From: Spirosoma rhododendri
GTDB taxonomy: Bacteria; Bacteroidota; Bacteroidia; Cytophagales; Spirosomataceae
Reading direction: 5' to 3'
Length of the DNA: 64,000 bases
NCBI RefSeq assembly: GCF_012849055.1
Contig: NZ_CP051677.1
Coordinates: forward strand, 5,409,001 to 5,473,000
A model generated the notes under the pieces. That model was not told the DNA's origin, searched no databases, and was given only the letters and a program-made list of their open reading frames with translations. The translations under genes and the position numbers were made by a program. Shown here one piece after another: positions 43,696-51,795 of this stretch. How positions within the stretch are numbered: the first letter of the stretch is position 1; each line of letters starts with the position of its first letter.

Positions 43696-44853
43696 ATGGA
43701 CCTGCTTACCCAACTGACTGACGCCTACCACCAGTCATTCCCCACCGATCAGTCTCCACTGGTTATCTGTTCCCCCGGCCGTGTCAATCTGATTGGCGAG
43801 CATACCGATTACAACGAGGGTTTCGTTCTGCCAGCCGCCATCGACAAGGCAATCTATCTGGCAATCGCCCCCCGCTCCGACGACCGGATTCACGCGGTAG
43901 CGCACGACCTGAACCAGACCTATGAAGTGGCCCTGTCTGAACTTACACTGACCAATTCCTGGATGGATTACCTGCTGGGCGTTGTTGCACAACTCCGTTT
44001 GGCTGGGCACACAGTTGGCGGGTTCAACTGTGTCTTTAGCGGCACCATTCCGATCGGGTCGGGCCTGTCGTCGTCGGCCGCGCTGGAAAACGCGGTGGGC
44101 TTCGGGCTCAATGAACTTTACGAGCTGGGTATCGACCGGATGACGCTGCTGCGTATGTCGCAGCGGGCCGAAAACGAGTTCGTCGGCGCGAAAGTGGGCA
44201 TCATGGATATGTTTGCCAGCATGATGGGACAGGCCAACCACGTGATCAAACTCGACTGCCGCTCGCTGCAATACGAGTACGCCCCCCTCTCCACCGACGA
44301 CATCCGCATCGTACTGTGCGACTCGCAGGTGAAGCATTCACTGGTAACGTCGGAGTACAACACGCGCCGGGCCGAATGCGAATCGGGCGTGCGCTTCCTG
44401 AAAACCTTCTACCCCGACATTCACAGTCTGCGCGATGTGACGATGACGATGCTCGACACGCACCTGCGCGACGCTAATCCGCTGATCTACAAACGGTGCT
44501 CGTACGTGGTTCAGGAGAACGCCCGCGTGGTCGATGCGGTGCAGGCGCTGGAAGCCGACGACCTCGATACGTTTGGTCAGTTGATGTACGGTTCGCACGC
44601 CGGATTGAGCGAAAAGTACGAAGTAAGCTGCCCCGAACTCGATATTCTGGTCGACATTGCCCGGAATCAGCCGGGGGTGCTGGGATCGCGGATGATGGGT
44701 GGTGGCTTCGGCGGCTGCACAATCAATCTGGTGCAGGTATCGGCCATTGAGCGCTTTGAGGCCCATATTCGGCACGAGTACAAAGAGCGCACCGGGAAAG
44801 ACACGCTGATCTACGTATGCAGTCTGCAAGACGGTACGCACCGGATGAACTGA
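43696..44853 (+). CDS. galK: Galactokinase
   Basis: A 385-residue GHMP kinase from ATG 43696 (MDLLTQL); a TTG at 43687 is less likely. Motif 1 is CSPGRVNLIGEHTDYNEGFVLP, motif 2 is IPIGSGLSSSAALE, motif 3 is SRMMGGGFGGCTINLV. It phosphorylates galactose at C1 as the first step of the Leloir pathway. galT and galE are not adjacent. It lies directly behind the SRP RNA gene; the nested dyad in between may control it. Followed by the transaldolase gene with its own promoter. Confidence 0.96.
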   Translation: MDLLTQLTDAYHQSFPTDQSPLVICSPGRVNLIGEHTDYNEGFVLPAAIDKAIYLAIAPRSDDRIHAVAHDLNQTYEVALSELTLTNSWMDYLLGVVAQLRLAGHTVGGFNCVFSGTIPIGSGLSSSAALENAVGFGLNELYELGIDRMTLLRMSQRAENEFVGAKVGIMDMFASMMGQANHVIKLDCRSLQYEYAPLSTDDIRIVLCDSQVKHSLVTSEYNTRRAECESGVRFLKTFYPDIHSLRDVTMTMLDTHLRDANPLIYKRCSYVVQENARVVDAVQALEADDLDTFGQLMYGSHAGLSEKYEVSCPELDILVDIARNQPGVLGSRMMGGGFGGCTINLVQVSAIERFEAHIRHEYKERTGKDTLIYVCSLQDGTHRMN

Positions 44854-44894
44854 TTAAGTTTGTGTATTCTTCCGACCATAGCGGGAATCTTCTT

Positions 44895-44902
44895 TACTTT
44901 TG
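44895..44902 (+). promoter_or_regulatory. -7 box of the transaldolase gene
   Basis: TACTTTTG, an exact TAnnTTTG, 54 bp before ATG 44957; the -33 region has no clear TTTG. Confidence 0.5.
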
Positions 44903-44956
44903 CCAACGGAATCTGCTGATTCTGTTTAGTGTCGGTACTGACAAACACTCCTTACC

Positions 44957-45625
44957 ATGAAATTTTTCATTGACACGGCCAATCTGGCCGACATCCGCGA
45001 AGCCCAGGAAATGGGTATTCTCGACGGCGTAACCACCAACCCGTCGCTGATGGCGAAAGAGGGCATTACAGGCAAAGACGCCGTAATGCGGCATTACAAA
45101 GAGATTTGCGAAATCGTTAAAGGCGACGTAAGCGCCGAGGTGATTTCGGTCAAATACGAAGAGATGATCAAGGAAGGCGACGAACTCGCTGAACTGGATG
45201 AGAACATCGTAGTAAAAATTCCGATGACAGCCGAAGGTATCAAAGCCATCAAATACTTCTCGGAAAAAGGTATCCGCACCAACTGTACGCTGATTTTCTC
45301 GGCAGGTCAGGCCCTGGTAGCAGCCAAAGCCGGTGCATCGTTTGTATCGCCTTTCGTTGGTCGTCTGGACGATATCTCGACCGACGGTATGGAGCTGATC
45401 GCCCAGATCATGACCATCTTCGGTAACTACGGCTTCGAGACAGAAGTACTGGCCGCATCGGTACGCGGCCCAATGCACATCATCCGTTGCGCTGAAATCG
45501 GTGCCGACGTGATGACGGGTCCGCTGAGCGCCATCAAAGCCCTGCTGAACCACCCCCTGACCGACAGCGGTCTGGCGAAGTTCATGGCCGATCACGAAAA
45601 GGCAAACCTGTCTGTAAAGAAGTAA
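44957..45625 (+). CDS. Transaldolase / fructose-6-phosphate aldolase family protein
   Basis: A 222-residue TIM-barrel enzyme: [36 protein letters not shown], Schiff-base Lys 87 in [26 protein letters not shown] and SPFVGRLDD. The short length is that of the FSA / small transaldolase (TalC) group. It transfers a dihydroxyacetone unit in the non-oxidative pentose phosphate pathway, or cleaves fructose 6-phosphate. Strongly biased codons suggest high expression. Confidence 0.95.
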   Translation: MKFFIDTANLADIREAQEMGILDGVTTNPSLMAKEGITGKDAVMRHYKEICEIVKGDVSAEVISVKYEEMIKEGDELAELDENIVVKIPMTAEGIKAIKYFSEKGIRTNCTLIFSAGQALVAAKAGASFVSPFVGRLDDISTDGMELIAQIMTIFGNYGFETEVLAASVRGPMHIIRCAEIGADVMTGPLSAIKALLNHPLTDSGLAKFMADHEKANLSVKK

Positions 45626-45633
45626 TTTCCCCG

Positions 45634-45733
45634 GACAGGATTACAGGATTGACAGGATTTTGTTTTTCACCAGCCAAAGCGACAGCTGCTGTTGATACTA
45701 CAAACGAAATCCCGTCAATCCTGTAATCCTGTC
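45634..45733. repeat. 27-bp palindrome, ACAGGATT family
   Basis: Arms 45634-45660 and 45707-45733 match at 26 of 27 positions around a 46-nt centre. Each arm is a run of ACAGGATT words. It begins 8 bp after the transaldolase stop and ends 14 bp before the next ATG. Confidence 0.9.
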
Positions 45734-45747
45734 TATTCATCAACGCT

Positions 45748-46427
45748 ATGTTCTCCACCGATCCTGTACTGAGTTTCGATCACGCCGATATTTATCAGGG
45801 CGACCGGCTAGTGCTGGGCGATGTTACGTTTCAGATTCAGAAGGGCGATTTTGCCTACCTCATCGGCCGGACAGGCAGCGGAAAGTCGTCATTGTTGAAA
45901 ACGCTGTACGCCGATCTGTTTCTACGTAACGGCAAGGGGCACATAGCGGGCTTTTCTCTTGAATCGCTCAAGCCGCGCGACGTACCGATGTTGCGCCGGA
46001 AAATCGGTATTGTCTTTCAGGATTTTCAGCTATTCACCGACCGATCGATTGAAGACAACCTTCGTTTCGTATTGAAAGCGACCGGCTGGACCAACAAAAA
46101 TGACATCAACAACCGCATTGCCGATGTACTGATGCAGGTTGGGCTGGGCACGGCTCAGAAAAAGATGCCGCATCAGATGTCGGGGGTGAACAGCAGCGCG
46201 TCGTTATTGCCCGCGCTATGCTCAACGAACCACAGATCCTGATTGCCGACGAACCGACGGGGAATCTCGACCCCGCTGTTTCAGATCAGATCATGAGGGT
46301 GTTCCAGACCATCAACAGCTCAGGTACGGCTGTGCTGATGGCCACCCACAACTACGAACTGCTCAACAAGTACCCTGCCCGCGTCCTCCGCTGCCAGGAT
46401 GGTCAGGTCATTGAACTAGCGGGGTAA
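45748..46427 (+). pseudogene. ftsE: FtsE-like ABC transporter ATPase, frame broken by one base
   Basis: Walker A LIGRTGSGKSSLLKTLY (~36-43), Q-loop GIVFQDFQLFTDRS and PHQMSG are in the first frame; from the signature LSGGEQQ position onward the protein (VIARAMLNEPQILIADEPTGNLDP, MATHNYELL) continues in another. One extra G in the GGGGG run at about 46180-46185 restores MSGGEQQRVVIARAML and a 226-residue protein. The length and sequence fit FtsE, the ATPase of the FtsEX division complex; no ftsX is adjacent. Given its usual importance, a sequencing error is the likelier cause. Confidence 0.88.
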
Positions 46428-46441
46428 ACACAGCCCGTTGA

Positions 46442-46810
46442 TTAACTGGCCAGCGGATTCACCACGATCAGGCCGGGTATGTGCACGAAGTCAGCAGTAT
46501 TGTTAGTGTACAGCTCACAGCCATTCAACAAAGCCGTTGCTGCTATTATAGAATCGCCTAATGACATTTTCCGGCTTTGTCTCAGACTGATTGCTAAATC
46601 AATCACCTCATCCGATACTGGGATCGAGCTGGTTGTTGCAAACACGCCCTCCAAATACAATTTGTCGTCTGCTGTCAAGTGTCTGTAGCCGAGAACTTCC
46701 AGTTTTGTAATACCTGAAACGTAACTGTCTTTATGCATCAGGAGAGGCCTTAGAAAGGCGTACATATCACTGGCAGCATAAATAATCAAATTAGAATCCA
46801 GTACCCTCAT
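46442..46810 (-). CDS. PIN-domain ribonuclease toxin (VapC type)
   Basis: A 122-residue protein with the PIN acidic set: Asp 5 (VLDSNLIIY), Glu 38 (TKLEVLGY), Asp 86 (LGDSIIAATAL) and Asp ~107 (NNTADF). These bind metal for RNA cleavage. Its ATG overlaps the stop of the upstream antitoxin gene by 4 bp, the usual TA layout. VapC toxins cut tRNA or rRNA; this one's target is unknown. Confidence 0.92.
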   Translation of the reverse strand: MRVLDSNLIIYAASDMYAFLRPLLMHKDSYVSGITKLEVLGYRHLTADDKLYLEGVFATTSSIPVSDEVIDLAISLRQSRKMSLGDSIIAATALLNGCELYTNNTADFVHIPGLIVVNPLAS

Positions 46811-47067
46811 TCTTCGTCTCGAAAAGGTAGTTTGCGATCCTGACGTGATTCACGCAGGTGAGCCAACAGTCCGTCTAAATCAATACCAGGGCTTCCCCGC
46901 ATCACGCGCTCACGAGCAAGGGCTATTTCCTCATCCGACAATTGATTGACAGGAACCTGATTAGCCGGTGATTCTGTCTTTTTCAAATCAATCAGTTTCA
47001 TATCGGCTAAATCCTCCAGCAGCCTCAGCGCTTTGGGATTGATGATATCGACCACGTATGTGTCCAT
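46807..47067 (-). CDS. Antitoxin of the PIN module, no known DNA-binding fold
   Basis: An 86-residue protein from ATG 47067 (MDTYVVDIINPKALRLLEDLADMKLIDLKK). The N-terminal part is like the small antitoxin-type proteins found before PIN genes in Bacteroidota; the C-terminal part (GIDLDGLLAHLRESRQDRK) is probably the toxin-wrapping tail. No AbrB, RHH or HTH motif is obvious. The stop overlaps the toxin start by 4 bp. The TTG at 47094 was not chosen. Confidence 0.8.
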   Translation of the reverse strand: MDTYVVDIINPKALRLLEDLADMKLIDLKKTESPANQVPVNQLSDEEIALARERVMRGSPGIDLDGLLAHLRESRQDRKLPFRDEE

Positions 47068-47179
47068 CGGTTTGTCAGTCTGCTTCTTACGCAAGATACG
47101 AAAATCGAGTTGATCTGTTGTGCGCTACGGACTGGGCGCGCTGACGGGCAGAAATAATCAACAAGCATAGGGTATTCGG

Positions 47180-47205
47180 GGTTGAGTTAGGGAAATCAAA
47201 CTCAA
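47180..47205 (+). promoter_or_regulatory. Dyad upstream of the SDR gene
   Basis: GTTGAGTT (47180-47187) and AACTCAAC (47198-47205) form an 8-bp inverted repeat with a 10-bp centre, ending 4 bp before the ATG. Either an operator or a leader hairpin. Confidence 0.4.
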
Positions 47206-47209
47206 CGCT

Positions 47210-48088
47210 ATGACTACTATGCAGGACCCGCGACACCAATACCCCGCTCCTCCCTACCCGCAGGACGATCAAAATCACCCCGGTACTGAAGCCAAAATGA
47301 CGCCCAAAGCCGATCACGGCGAAACGTCGTACAAAGGCAGCGGTCGGCTAGCCGGGCGTAAAGCACTCATAACAGGTGGCGACAGCGGTATCGGCCGGGC
47401 CGTAGCGATTGCCTTTGCCAAAGAAGGTGCCGACGTGGTAATCTCGTACCTCAGCGAGGACAAGGACGCGCAGGAAACGATTCGGCTGGTGCAGGAAGCG
47501 GGGCAGAAAGGCATCGCCATCGCGGGCGACATTCAGGAAGAAGCCCACTGCAAGCAACTCGTAAAGCAGACAATCGACGAACTGGGCGGGCTGGACATTC
47601 TGGTTATCAACGCTGCGTTTCAGATGGCGCACGATTCCTTCCTGGACATTCCCAACGACGAATTTGAGCGCACCTACCGGACTAACGTCTTTGCTATGTT
47701 CTACTTATGTAAAGCAGCCGTACCGGTCATGCCCGAAGGTGGGTCAATCATTAATACGGCGTCGATACAGGCGTATATGCCCGAACCGTCGATTTTGGCG
47801 TATGCCAGCACCAAAGCAGCTATCGTTAATTTCTCGAAAGGGCTGGCGAAAGAAGTGATCGATAAAGGTATCCGGGTCAACGTCGTAGCGCCGGGCCCGG
47901 TCTGGACACCGCTGATTCCATCGACAATGCCCGACGATAAAGTAAAAACGTTTGGTGAAGATTCATATCTGGGCCGGGCCGCACAACCCGTCGAGCTGTC
48001 TCCGATCTATGTGCTGCTGGCGTCGCAGGAAGCGAGCTACATCACGGGGATGGTCTACGGCGCAACGGGCGGGCGACCCATTGGCTAA
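47210..48088 (+). CDS. SDR family oxidoreductase (general-stress YhdF/YdaD type)
   Basis: A 292-residue NAD(P)-dependent oxidoreductase. A polar, Pro/Gln/His-rich N-terminal extension of ~45 residues precedes the Rossmann domain: ALITGGDSGIGRAVAIAFAKEGADV, INAAFQMAH (NNAG position), catalytic NTASIQAY and YASTKAAI (Tyr, Lys), and VAPGPVWTPLIPS. The extension and sequence match the Bacillus general-stress dehydrogenases YhdF/YhxC. Substrate unknown; the family uses sugars or alcohols. Confidence 0.93.
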   Translation: MTTMQDPRHQYPAPPYPQDDQNHPGTEAKMTPKADHGETSYKGSGRLAGRKALITGGDSGIGRAVAIAFAKEGADVVISYLSEDKDAQETIRLVQEAGQKGIAIAGDIQEEAHCKQLVKQTIDELGGLDILVINAAFQMAHDSFLDIPNDEFERTYRTNVFAMFYLCKAAVPVMPEGGSIINTASIQAYMPEPSILAYASTKAAIVNFSKGLAKEVIDKGIRVNVVAPGPVWTPLIPSTMPDDKVKTFGEDSYLGRAAQPVELSPIYVLLASQEASYITGMVYGATGGRPIG

Positions 48089-48112
48089 CGGTAGCCGGTT
48101 CATATTGACCCG

Positions 48113-48151
48113 ATACAGGAACCGGTTTCGTAGCCGGTTCCTGTATTTTTG
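48113..48151 (+). terminator. Terminator hairpin whose T-run forms the next promoter's -7 box
   Basis: Perfect 13-bp arms 48113-48125 and 48134-48146 (ATACAGGAACCGG and complement), 8-nt loop. The end runs straight into TATTTTTG (48144-48151), an exact TAnnTTTG, 24 bp before the M28 peptidase ATG. A further GTAGCCGGTTC copy lies at about 48091. Confidence 0.75.
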
Positions 48152-48174
48152 TGGCTTGCCCAGATTTATACAGC

Positions 48175-49101
48175 ATGCGCGTTTTGCTTTTCCTGTTGTT
48201 GCTTCCTGCTGTCGCACTGGCGCAGCAACCCGCTGCCAAACGCATTCGTCGGCACGTTCGTTTTCTGGCATCGGACGCCATGAACGGACGTGGTACTGGT
48301 AGTCCGGAGAATGCCAGAGCGGCCCGTTACATCGATAATCAGTTCCGCCGATATGGCCTGAATCCACTCGGCACAAACGGATTCAGACAACCGTTCGTGG
48401 CTAAGGTTCGGCGGGTTGTGGTTCCCGACAGTCTGCGCCCGGCAGAGAATGTGATCGGCTTTCTCGACAACGGTGCACCTTATACTATTGTCATTGGGGC
48501 TCACTACGACCATCTGGGTATGGGTCGGCAGGGTAGTTCGCTGGATTCGCTGCCACAGGGCAAAATTCATAACGGGGCCGACGATAACGCATCAGGTGTT
48601 GCCGGTCTGCTGGAACTGGCGCGCTACTACGCAAACAACAACGTGAAAGAACCGTACAACCTGCTGTTTATGGCATTCGGCGCGGAGGAATTAGGCTTGC
48701 AGGGATCCCGCTACTTCCTGAACAACCCGACGTTACCACTCGCTAATCTGAACTTCATGGTTTGCATGGATATGATTGGCCGGTACAATCCCGACCGGGG
48801 CGTTGGCATCGGTGGCTACGGCACGAGTGATGCCTGGCCGACTGTATTTCAGGGCGTGACAAGCCCCATCAAGTTTTTCACCGACCGGGCGGGCAATGGA
48901 GGTTCCGACAACGCAGCTTTTTACGCTAAGCAGATTCCGGTGCTGTTCTTTCACACGGGCGGCCACCCAGACTATCACAAGCCAACGGACGACCCCGACA
49001 AGATCAACGTCGATGCGGAGAAGCACATACTCGACCTGGAGATAGCCTTGTTGAACCGGGCTATGCAGCAGCCGAAGATGGTGTTTACCGCAGTGAAGTA
49101 G
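48175..49101 (+). CDS. M28 family zinc aminopeptidase, secreted
   Basis: A 308-residue exported peptidase from ATG 48175, signal peptide MRVLLFLLLLPAVALAQQ. Two-zinc ligands in order: VIGAHYDHLG (His), NGADDNASGVAGL (bridging Asp), AFGAEELGLQGS (Glu-Glu), MDMIGR (Asp) and FFHTGGHPDYHKPTDD (His). It removes N-terminal residues in the periplasm or outside, like the two other exported peptidases at 11-15 kb. Confidence 0.94.
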   Translation: MRVLLFLLLLPAVALAQQPAAKRIRRHVRFLASDAMNGRGTGSPENARAARYIDNQFRRYGLNPLGTNGFRQPFVAKVRRVVVPDSLRPAENVIGFLDNGAPYTIVIGAHYDHLGMGRQGSSLDSLPQGKIHNGADDNASGVAGLLELARYYANNNVKEPYNLLFMAFGAEELGLQGSRYFLNNPTLPLANLNFMVCMDMIGRYNPDRGVGIGGYGTSDAWPTVFQGVTSPIKFFTDRAGNGGSDNAAFYAKQIPVLFFHTGGHPDYHKPTDDPDKINVDAEKHILDLEIALLNRAMQQPKMVFTAVK

Positions 49102-49152
49102 GGCCAAATCTGTCTGCCTGTTATCTTTACCTGGCTTGTAACTAGTTCACAC

Positions 49153-49374
49153 ATGATTGACCGCATAACGATTGATCCCGCTATCTGTCATGGCAAACCA
49201 ACCATACGGGGTTCCCGGTTGCTGGTAACGACTATACTGGAATTACTGGCCAGTAGGATGACTTGGGAGGAAATTCTTGCCGACTACCCCGCCCTTGAAC
49301 AAGCTGATATTCAAGCCTGCCTGAACTACGCGGTTCGATTAGCCCAATTCCGTACCCTTCCGCTGGCAGCATGA
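49153..49374 (+). CDS. DUF433 antitoxin-like protein
   Basis: A 73-residue protein with the full DUF433 pattern: MIDRITIDPAICHGKPTIRGSRLLVTTILELLASRMTWEEILADYPALEQADIQACLNYA. These winged-helix proteins are usually the antitoxin half of a pair with a PIN-like DUF5615 toxin. The toxin start codon overlaps its stop (ATGA), but that gene is destroyed, leaving this antitoxin alone. Confidence 0.9.
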   Translation: MIDRITIDPAICHGKPTIRGSRLLVTTILELLASRMTWEEILADYPALEQADIQACLNYAVRLAQFRTLPLAA

Positions 49375-49435
49375 AATTCCTGGTCGATGAGCACTTGCCG
49401 AATTGAACCAGTTTTCGCTCAAGGTTCGCTTTTGA
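49371..49435 (+). pseudogene. Remnant of a DUF5615 PIN-like toxin gene, internally deleted
   Basis: ATG overlapping the DUF433 stop opens MKFLVDEHLP, the typical toxin N-terminus, then stops at 49404. In the next frame ELNQFSLKVRF and a stop at 49433 looks like the family's C-terminus. The middle of the gene is missing. Only about 22 of ~110 codons remain. The C-terminal match is a judgement from short sequence. Confidence 0.55.
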
Positions 49436-49468
49436 TCCGTGGCTCGTACAGTCGTCGATGGTATTCCA

Positions 49469-49502
49469 TTTGACCGGTTTACAAGCGGACGCATTATCTT
49501 TG
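49469..49502 (+). promoter_or_regulatory. pyrB promoter
   Basis: TTTG (49469-49472), 22 nt, then TATCTTTG (49495-49502): both Bacteroidetes boxes, -7 box 26 bp before the ATG. Confidence 0.6.
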
Positions 49503-49527
49503 TCGCGCTTACTCCCCGACTGCTCGC

Positions 49528-50466
49528 ATGGCCCAACCGACCCATCGTACTGCCCTCAGCGTCCGCCATCTGGTGGGCATCAAAGATCTTACTGAAGCTG
49601 ATATTCAACTCATTCTCGAAACGGCCAGTCAGTTTAAAGAGGTCATAAACCGCCCGATCAAGAAAGTACCATCTCTGCGAGACATCACGATTGCCAACGT
49701 CTTTTTCGAGAATTCAACCCGGACAAGGCTGTCGTTTGAGCTGGCGGAGAAGCGATTGTCGGCCGATGTAGTAAATTTTTCTGCTTCGGGCAGTTCGGTA
49801 AAAAAAGGGGAAACGCTGCTCGACACGGTCAATAATATTCTGGCCATGAAAGTCGATATGGTGGTAATGCGGCACAGCAGTCCCGGTGCGCCCCACTACC
49901 TCACGCAGCACATCAAAGCCAACGTCGTCAACGCGGGCGATGGCACGCACGAGCACCCGACGCAGGCCCTGCTCGACTCCTTCTCCATCCGCGAAAAACT
50001 CGGCGACGTAGCTGGAAAGCGTATCGCCATCATCGGCGACATCACCCACTCGCGGGTGGCCCTGTCGAACATTTTCTGCCTGCAAAAGCAGGGTGCAGAG
50101 GTCATGGTGTGCGGACCCAAAACACTGATCCCCAAACACATGAATGCACTGGGTATCCGCGTTGGACATGACGTGCGCGAAGCCCTCGCCTGGTGCGACG
50201 TGGCCAACGTCCTGCGGATTCAGCTGGAGCGGCAACAGATCAAATACTTCCCCTCGCTGCGGGAATATTCGTTGTATTACGGCATCTCGAAACAGATGCT
50301 CGACGAGTTGGACCGGCCCATCGTACTGATGCACCCCGGCCCAATCAACCGGGGCGTTGAACTAACGTCGGACGCGGCCGATTCCGCCCACAGCATTATC
50401 CTCGATCAGGTCGAAAACGGGGTGGCCGTGCGAATGGCGGTCCTGTATCTGCTGGCGCAGTTGTAG
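49528..50466 (+). CDS. pyrB: Aspartate carbamoyltransferase catalytic subunit
   Basis: A 312-residue enzyme: carbamoyl-phosphate site ENSTRTRLSF (61-70), SVKKGETLLDTV, HEHPTQALLD (~142), aspartate-side MHPGPINRG. It makes carbamoyl aspartate in pyrimidine synthesis. No pyrI regulatory subunit follows, so it probably works as the free trimer. The promoter lies in the former toxin region. Confidence 0.97.
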   Translation: MAQPTHRTALSVRHLVGIKDLTEADIQLILETASQFKEVINRPIKKVPSLRDITIANVFFENSTRTRLSFELAEKRLSADVVNFSASGSSVKKGETLLDTVNNILAMKVDMVVMRHSSPGAPHYLTQHIKANVVNAGDGTHEHPTQALLDSFSIREKLGDVAGKRIAIIGDITHSRVALSNIFCLQKQGAEVMVCGPKTLIPKHMNALGIRVGHDVREALAWCDVANVLRIQLERQQIKYFPSLREYSLYYGISKQMLDELDRPIVLMHPGPINRGVELTSDAADSAHSIILDQVENGVAVRMAVLYLLAQL

Positions 50467-50518
50467 TTGACTGACAGCACTATATGTTGTAGATTCGTTA
50501 ATATACTATCCAGCATTT

Positions 50519-50740
50519 ATGACTGTAATCTCGCTAACGATTCCCGATGAACTTGAATATGCGTTGCAGGATATTCCCGGCGACGTTGAGACATTTATTT
50601 TAAACGCATTACGCAGAGAATTACTGCCACAGCAGTGGGCAACCGATACTGACATCGAAGCAGCTGCTGCTGCTGACTCCGCAGCTGATTTTCTGAGTGT
50701 TCAGGAAGTCCGCCATTACTTGTCGCTGACGGATGTATAA
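50519..50740 (+). CDS. Probable antitoxin of a MazF module
   Basis: A 73-residue protein MTVISLTIPDELEYALQDIPGDVETFILNALRREL, like a short ribbon-helix-helix start, then an Ala/Asp-rich tail. Its end overlaps the MazF-like gene by 8 bp. Role inferred from place; no MazE/AbrB motif is visible. Confidence 0.75.
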   Translation: MTVISLTIPDELEYALQDIPGDVETFILNALRRELLPQQWATDTDIEAAAAADSAADFLSVQEVRHYLSLTDV

Positions 50741-51077
50741 GCAGGGTGATATATGGTTGGTAGACTTTGACCCCAGCGTTGGGCACGAATACCAGAAAGT
50801 TAGGCCAGCGCTGATTCTGGAGAACACTGGTTATATCAGTGTAGGGAATCTGCTCACTGTCGTACCTATTTCTAGCCAAATTCAGAAATCAACGCTTCTG
50901 GATGTCCTGATTCCAAGAAATACAACGAATCGGCTTCTGCATGACTCGATTATAAAGACCCGTCAGATTAGTTCGTTCGATAAACGACGTTTTATCAAAC
51001 GCATTGGCTTTTGCCAGCCTGATGTGCTGCTGACGGTACTATCTAACACATCGCTTTTTCTCAAAGCCGATCAATAA
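50733..51077 (+). CDS. PemK/MazF-type endoribonuclease toxin
   Basis: A 114-residue protein with the MazF core: MYKQGDIWLVDFDPSVGHEYQKVRPALILEN (catalytic Arg in KVRPALIL), NLLTVVPISSQ, DSIIKTRQISSFDKRR. MazF toxins cut single-stranded mRNA at short sites. Coupled to the small upstream gene by an 8-bp overlap. Confidence 0.92.
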   Translation: MYKQGDIWLVDFDPSVGHEYQKVRPALILENTGYISVGNLLTVVPISSQIQKSTLLDVLIPRNTTNRLLHDSIIKTRQISSFDKRRFIKRIGFCQPDVLLTVLSNTSLFLKADQ

Positions 51078-51084
51078 TCACCGG

Positions 51085-51672
51085 TCAGTTCAGTTTACCT
51101 GTATAACCCAGTTTTTTCAATTCCGGCGCGGTCAGGTTCAACACGTTTACGTCAAGTTTGATGGGAACCAACGGCGTATCGGTTGAGTCGCGTTTCGTGT
51201 TGCAGATCGCGTCGATTACGTTCATTCCCTTAAATACCTGCCCAAAAACGGTGTAGTTATCGTCTAGCCGGGCCAGTCCGTCTTTGTTCTGCACGATATA
51301 GAGCTGACACCCGGCCGACAACTTGCCGGGGTTATTGTCGCGCCCGGCCCCGACGGCTCCGTAAACGTGCCGGGCCGTGGGCACAAACTCTGGTTCGAGC
51401 AGATAGGGCGAATCGGCGAACCCAGCGGGCGTATCGGGACAACCACCCTGCGCGACAAAATTGGGAATCACCCGGTTGAACGTCAGCGTGTCCCAATAAG
51501 CAGCGTTGGCCAGTTTGACGAAGCTGGCTTTATGGCGGGGTGTTTCATCGTAGAGCCAGAAAAGCACCTCCCCCAACCGCGTTTTGATTTGCCCGACGGG
51601 GTATGTTTTGGGCGGTTTAGGAGCGGGATTCGTCAGAAAGAGGTAGGCAACAAGCAGGAGATGATAGGGCAT
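51085..51672 (-). CDS. Cyclophilin-type peptidyl-prolyl isomerase, exported
   Basis: A 195-residue protein from ATG 51672, MPYHLLLVAYLFLTNPAP forming a short signal or membrane anchor. Cyclophilin core: LGEVLFWLYDETPRHKASFVKLANAAYWDTLTFNRVIPNFVAQGGCPD, GAVGAGRDNNPGKLSAGCQLYIVQ and NYTVFGQVFKGMNVIDAI. The active-site FNRVIPNFVAQGG is intact. Helps proline isomerisation in protein folding in the periplasm. The longer open frame upstream overlaps the divergent Uma2 promoter and was rejected. Confidence 0.93.
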   Translation of the reverse strand: MPYHLLLVAYLFLTNPAPKPPKTYPVGQIKTRLGEVLFWLYDETPRHKASFVKLANAAYWDTLTFNRVIPNFVAQGGCPDTPAGFADSPYLLEPEFVPTARHVYGAVGAGRDNNPGKLSAGCQLYIVQNKDGLARLDDNYTVFGQVFKGMNVIDAICNTKRDSTDTPLVPIKLDVNVLNLTAPELKKLGYTGKLN

Positions 51673-51767
51673 AGCAGGGATTAATTTGTAGAACAACTGG
51701 CTGGTTCGCGAACCGCTTTTCCTGCAAGCTAGCAGGTCTGTCATACCAAACTGTACCGTTCTCTGGT

Positions 51768-51775
51768 TATCTTTG
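51768..51775 (+). promoter_or_regulatory. -7 box of the Uma2 gene
   Basis: TATCTTTG, exact TAnnTTTG, 20 bp before ATG 51796. Confidence 0.5.
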
Positions 51776-51795
51776 GTAAAACTGCTTTGCTGCCA

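Noticed and set aside
46150..46250. Programmed frameshift in the FtsE-like gene
   Set aside because: No FtsE is known to need one, there is no slippery heptamer with a stimulator, and three other genes show the same one-base loss, which points to sequencing or simple mutation.
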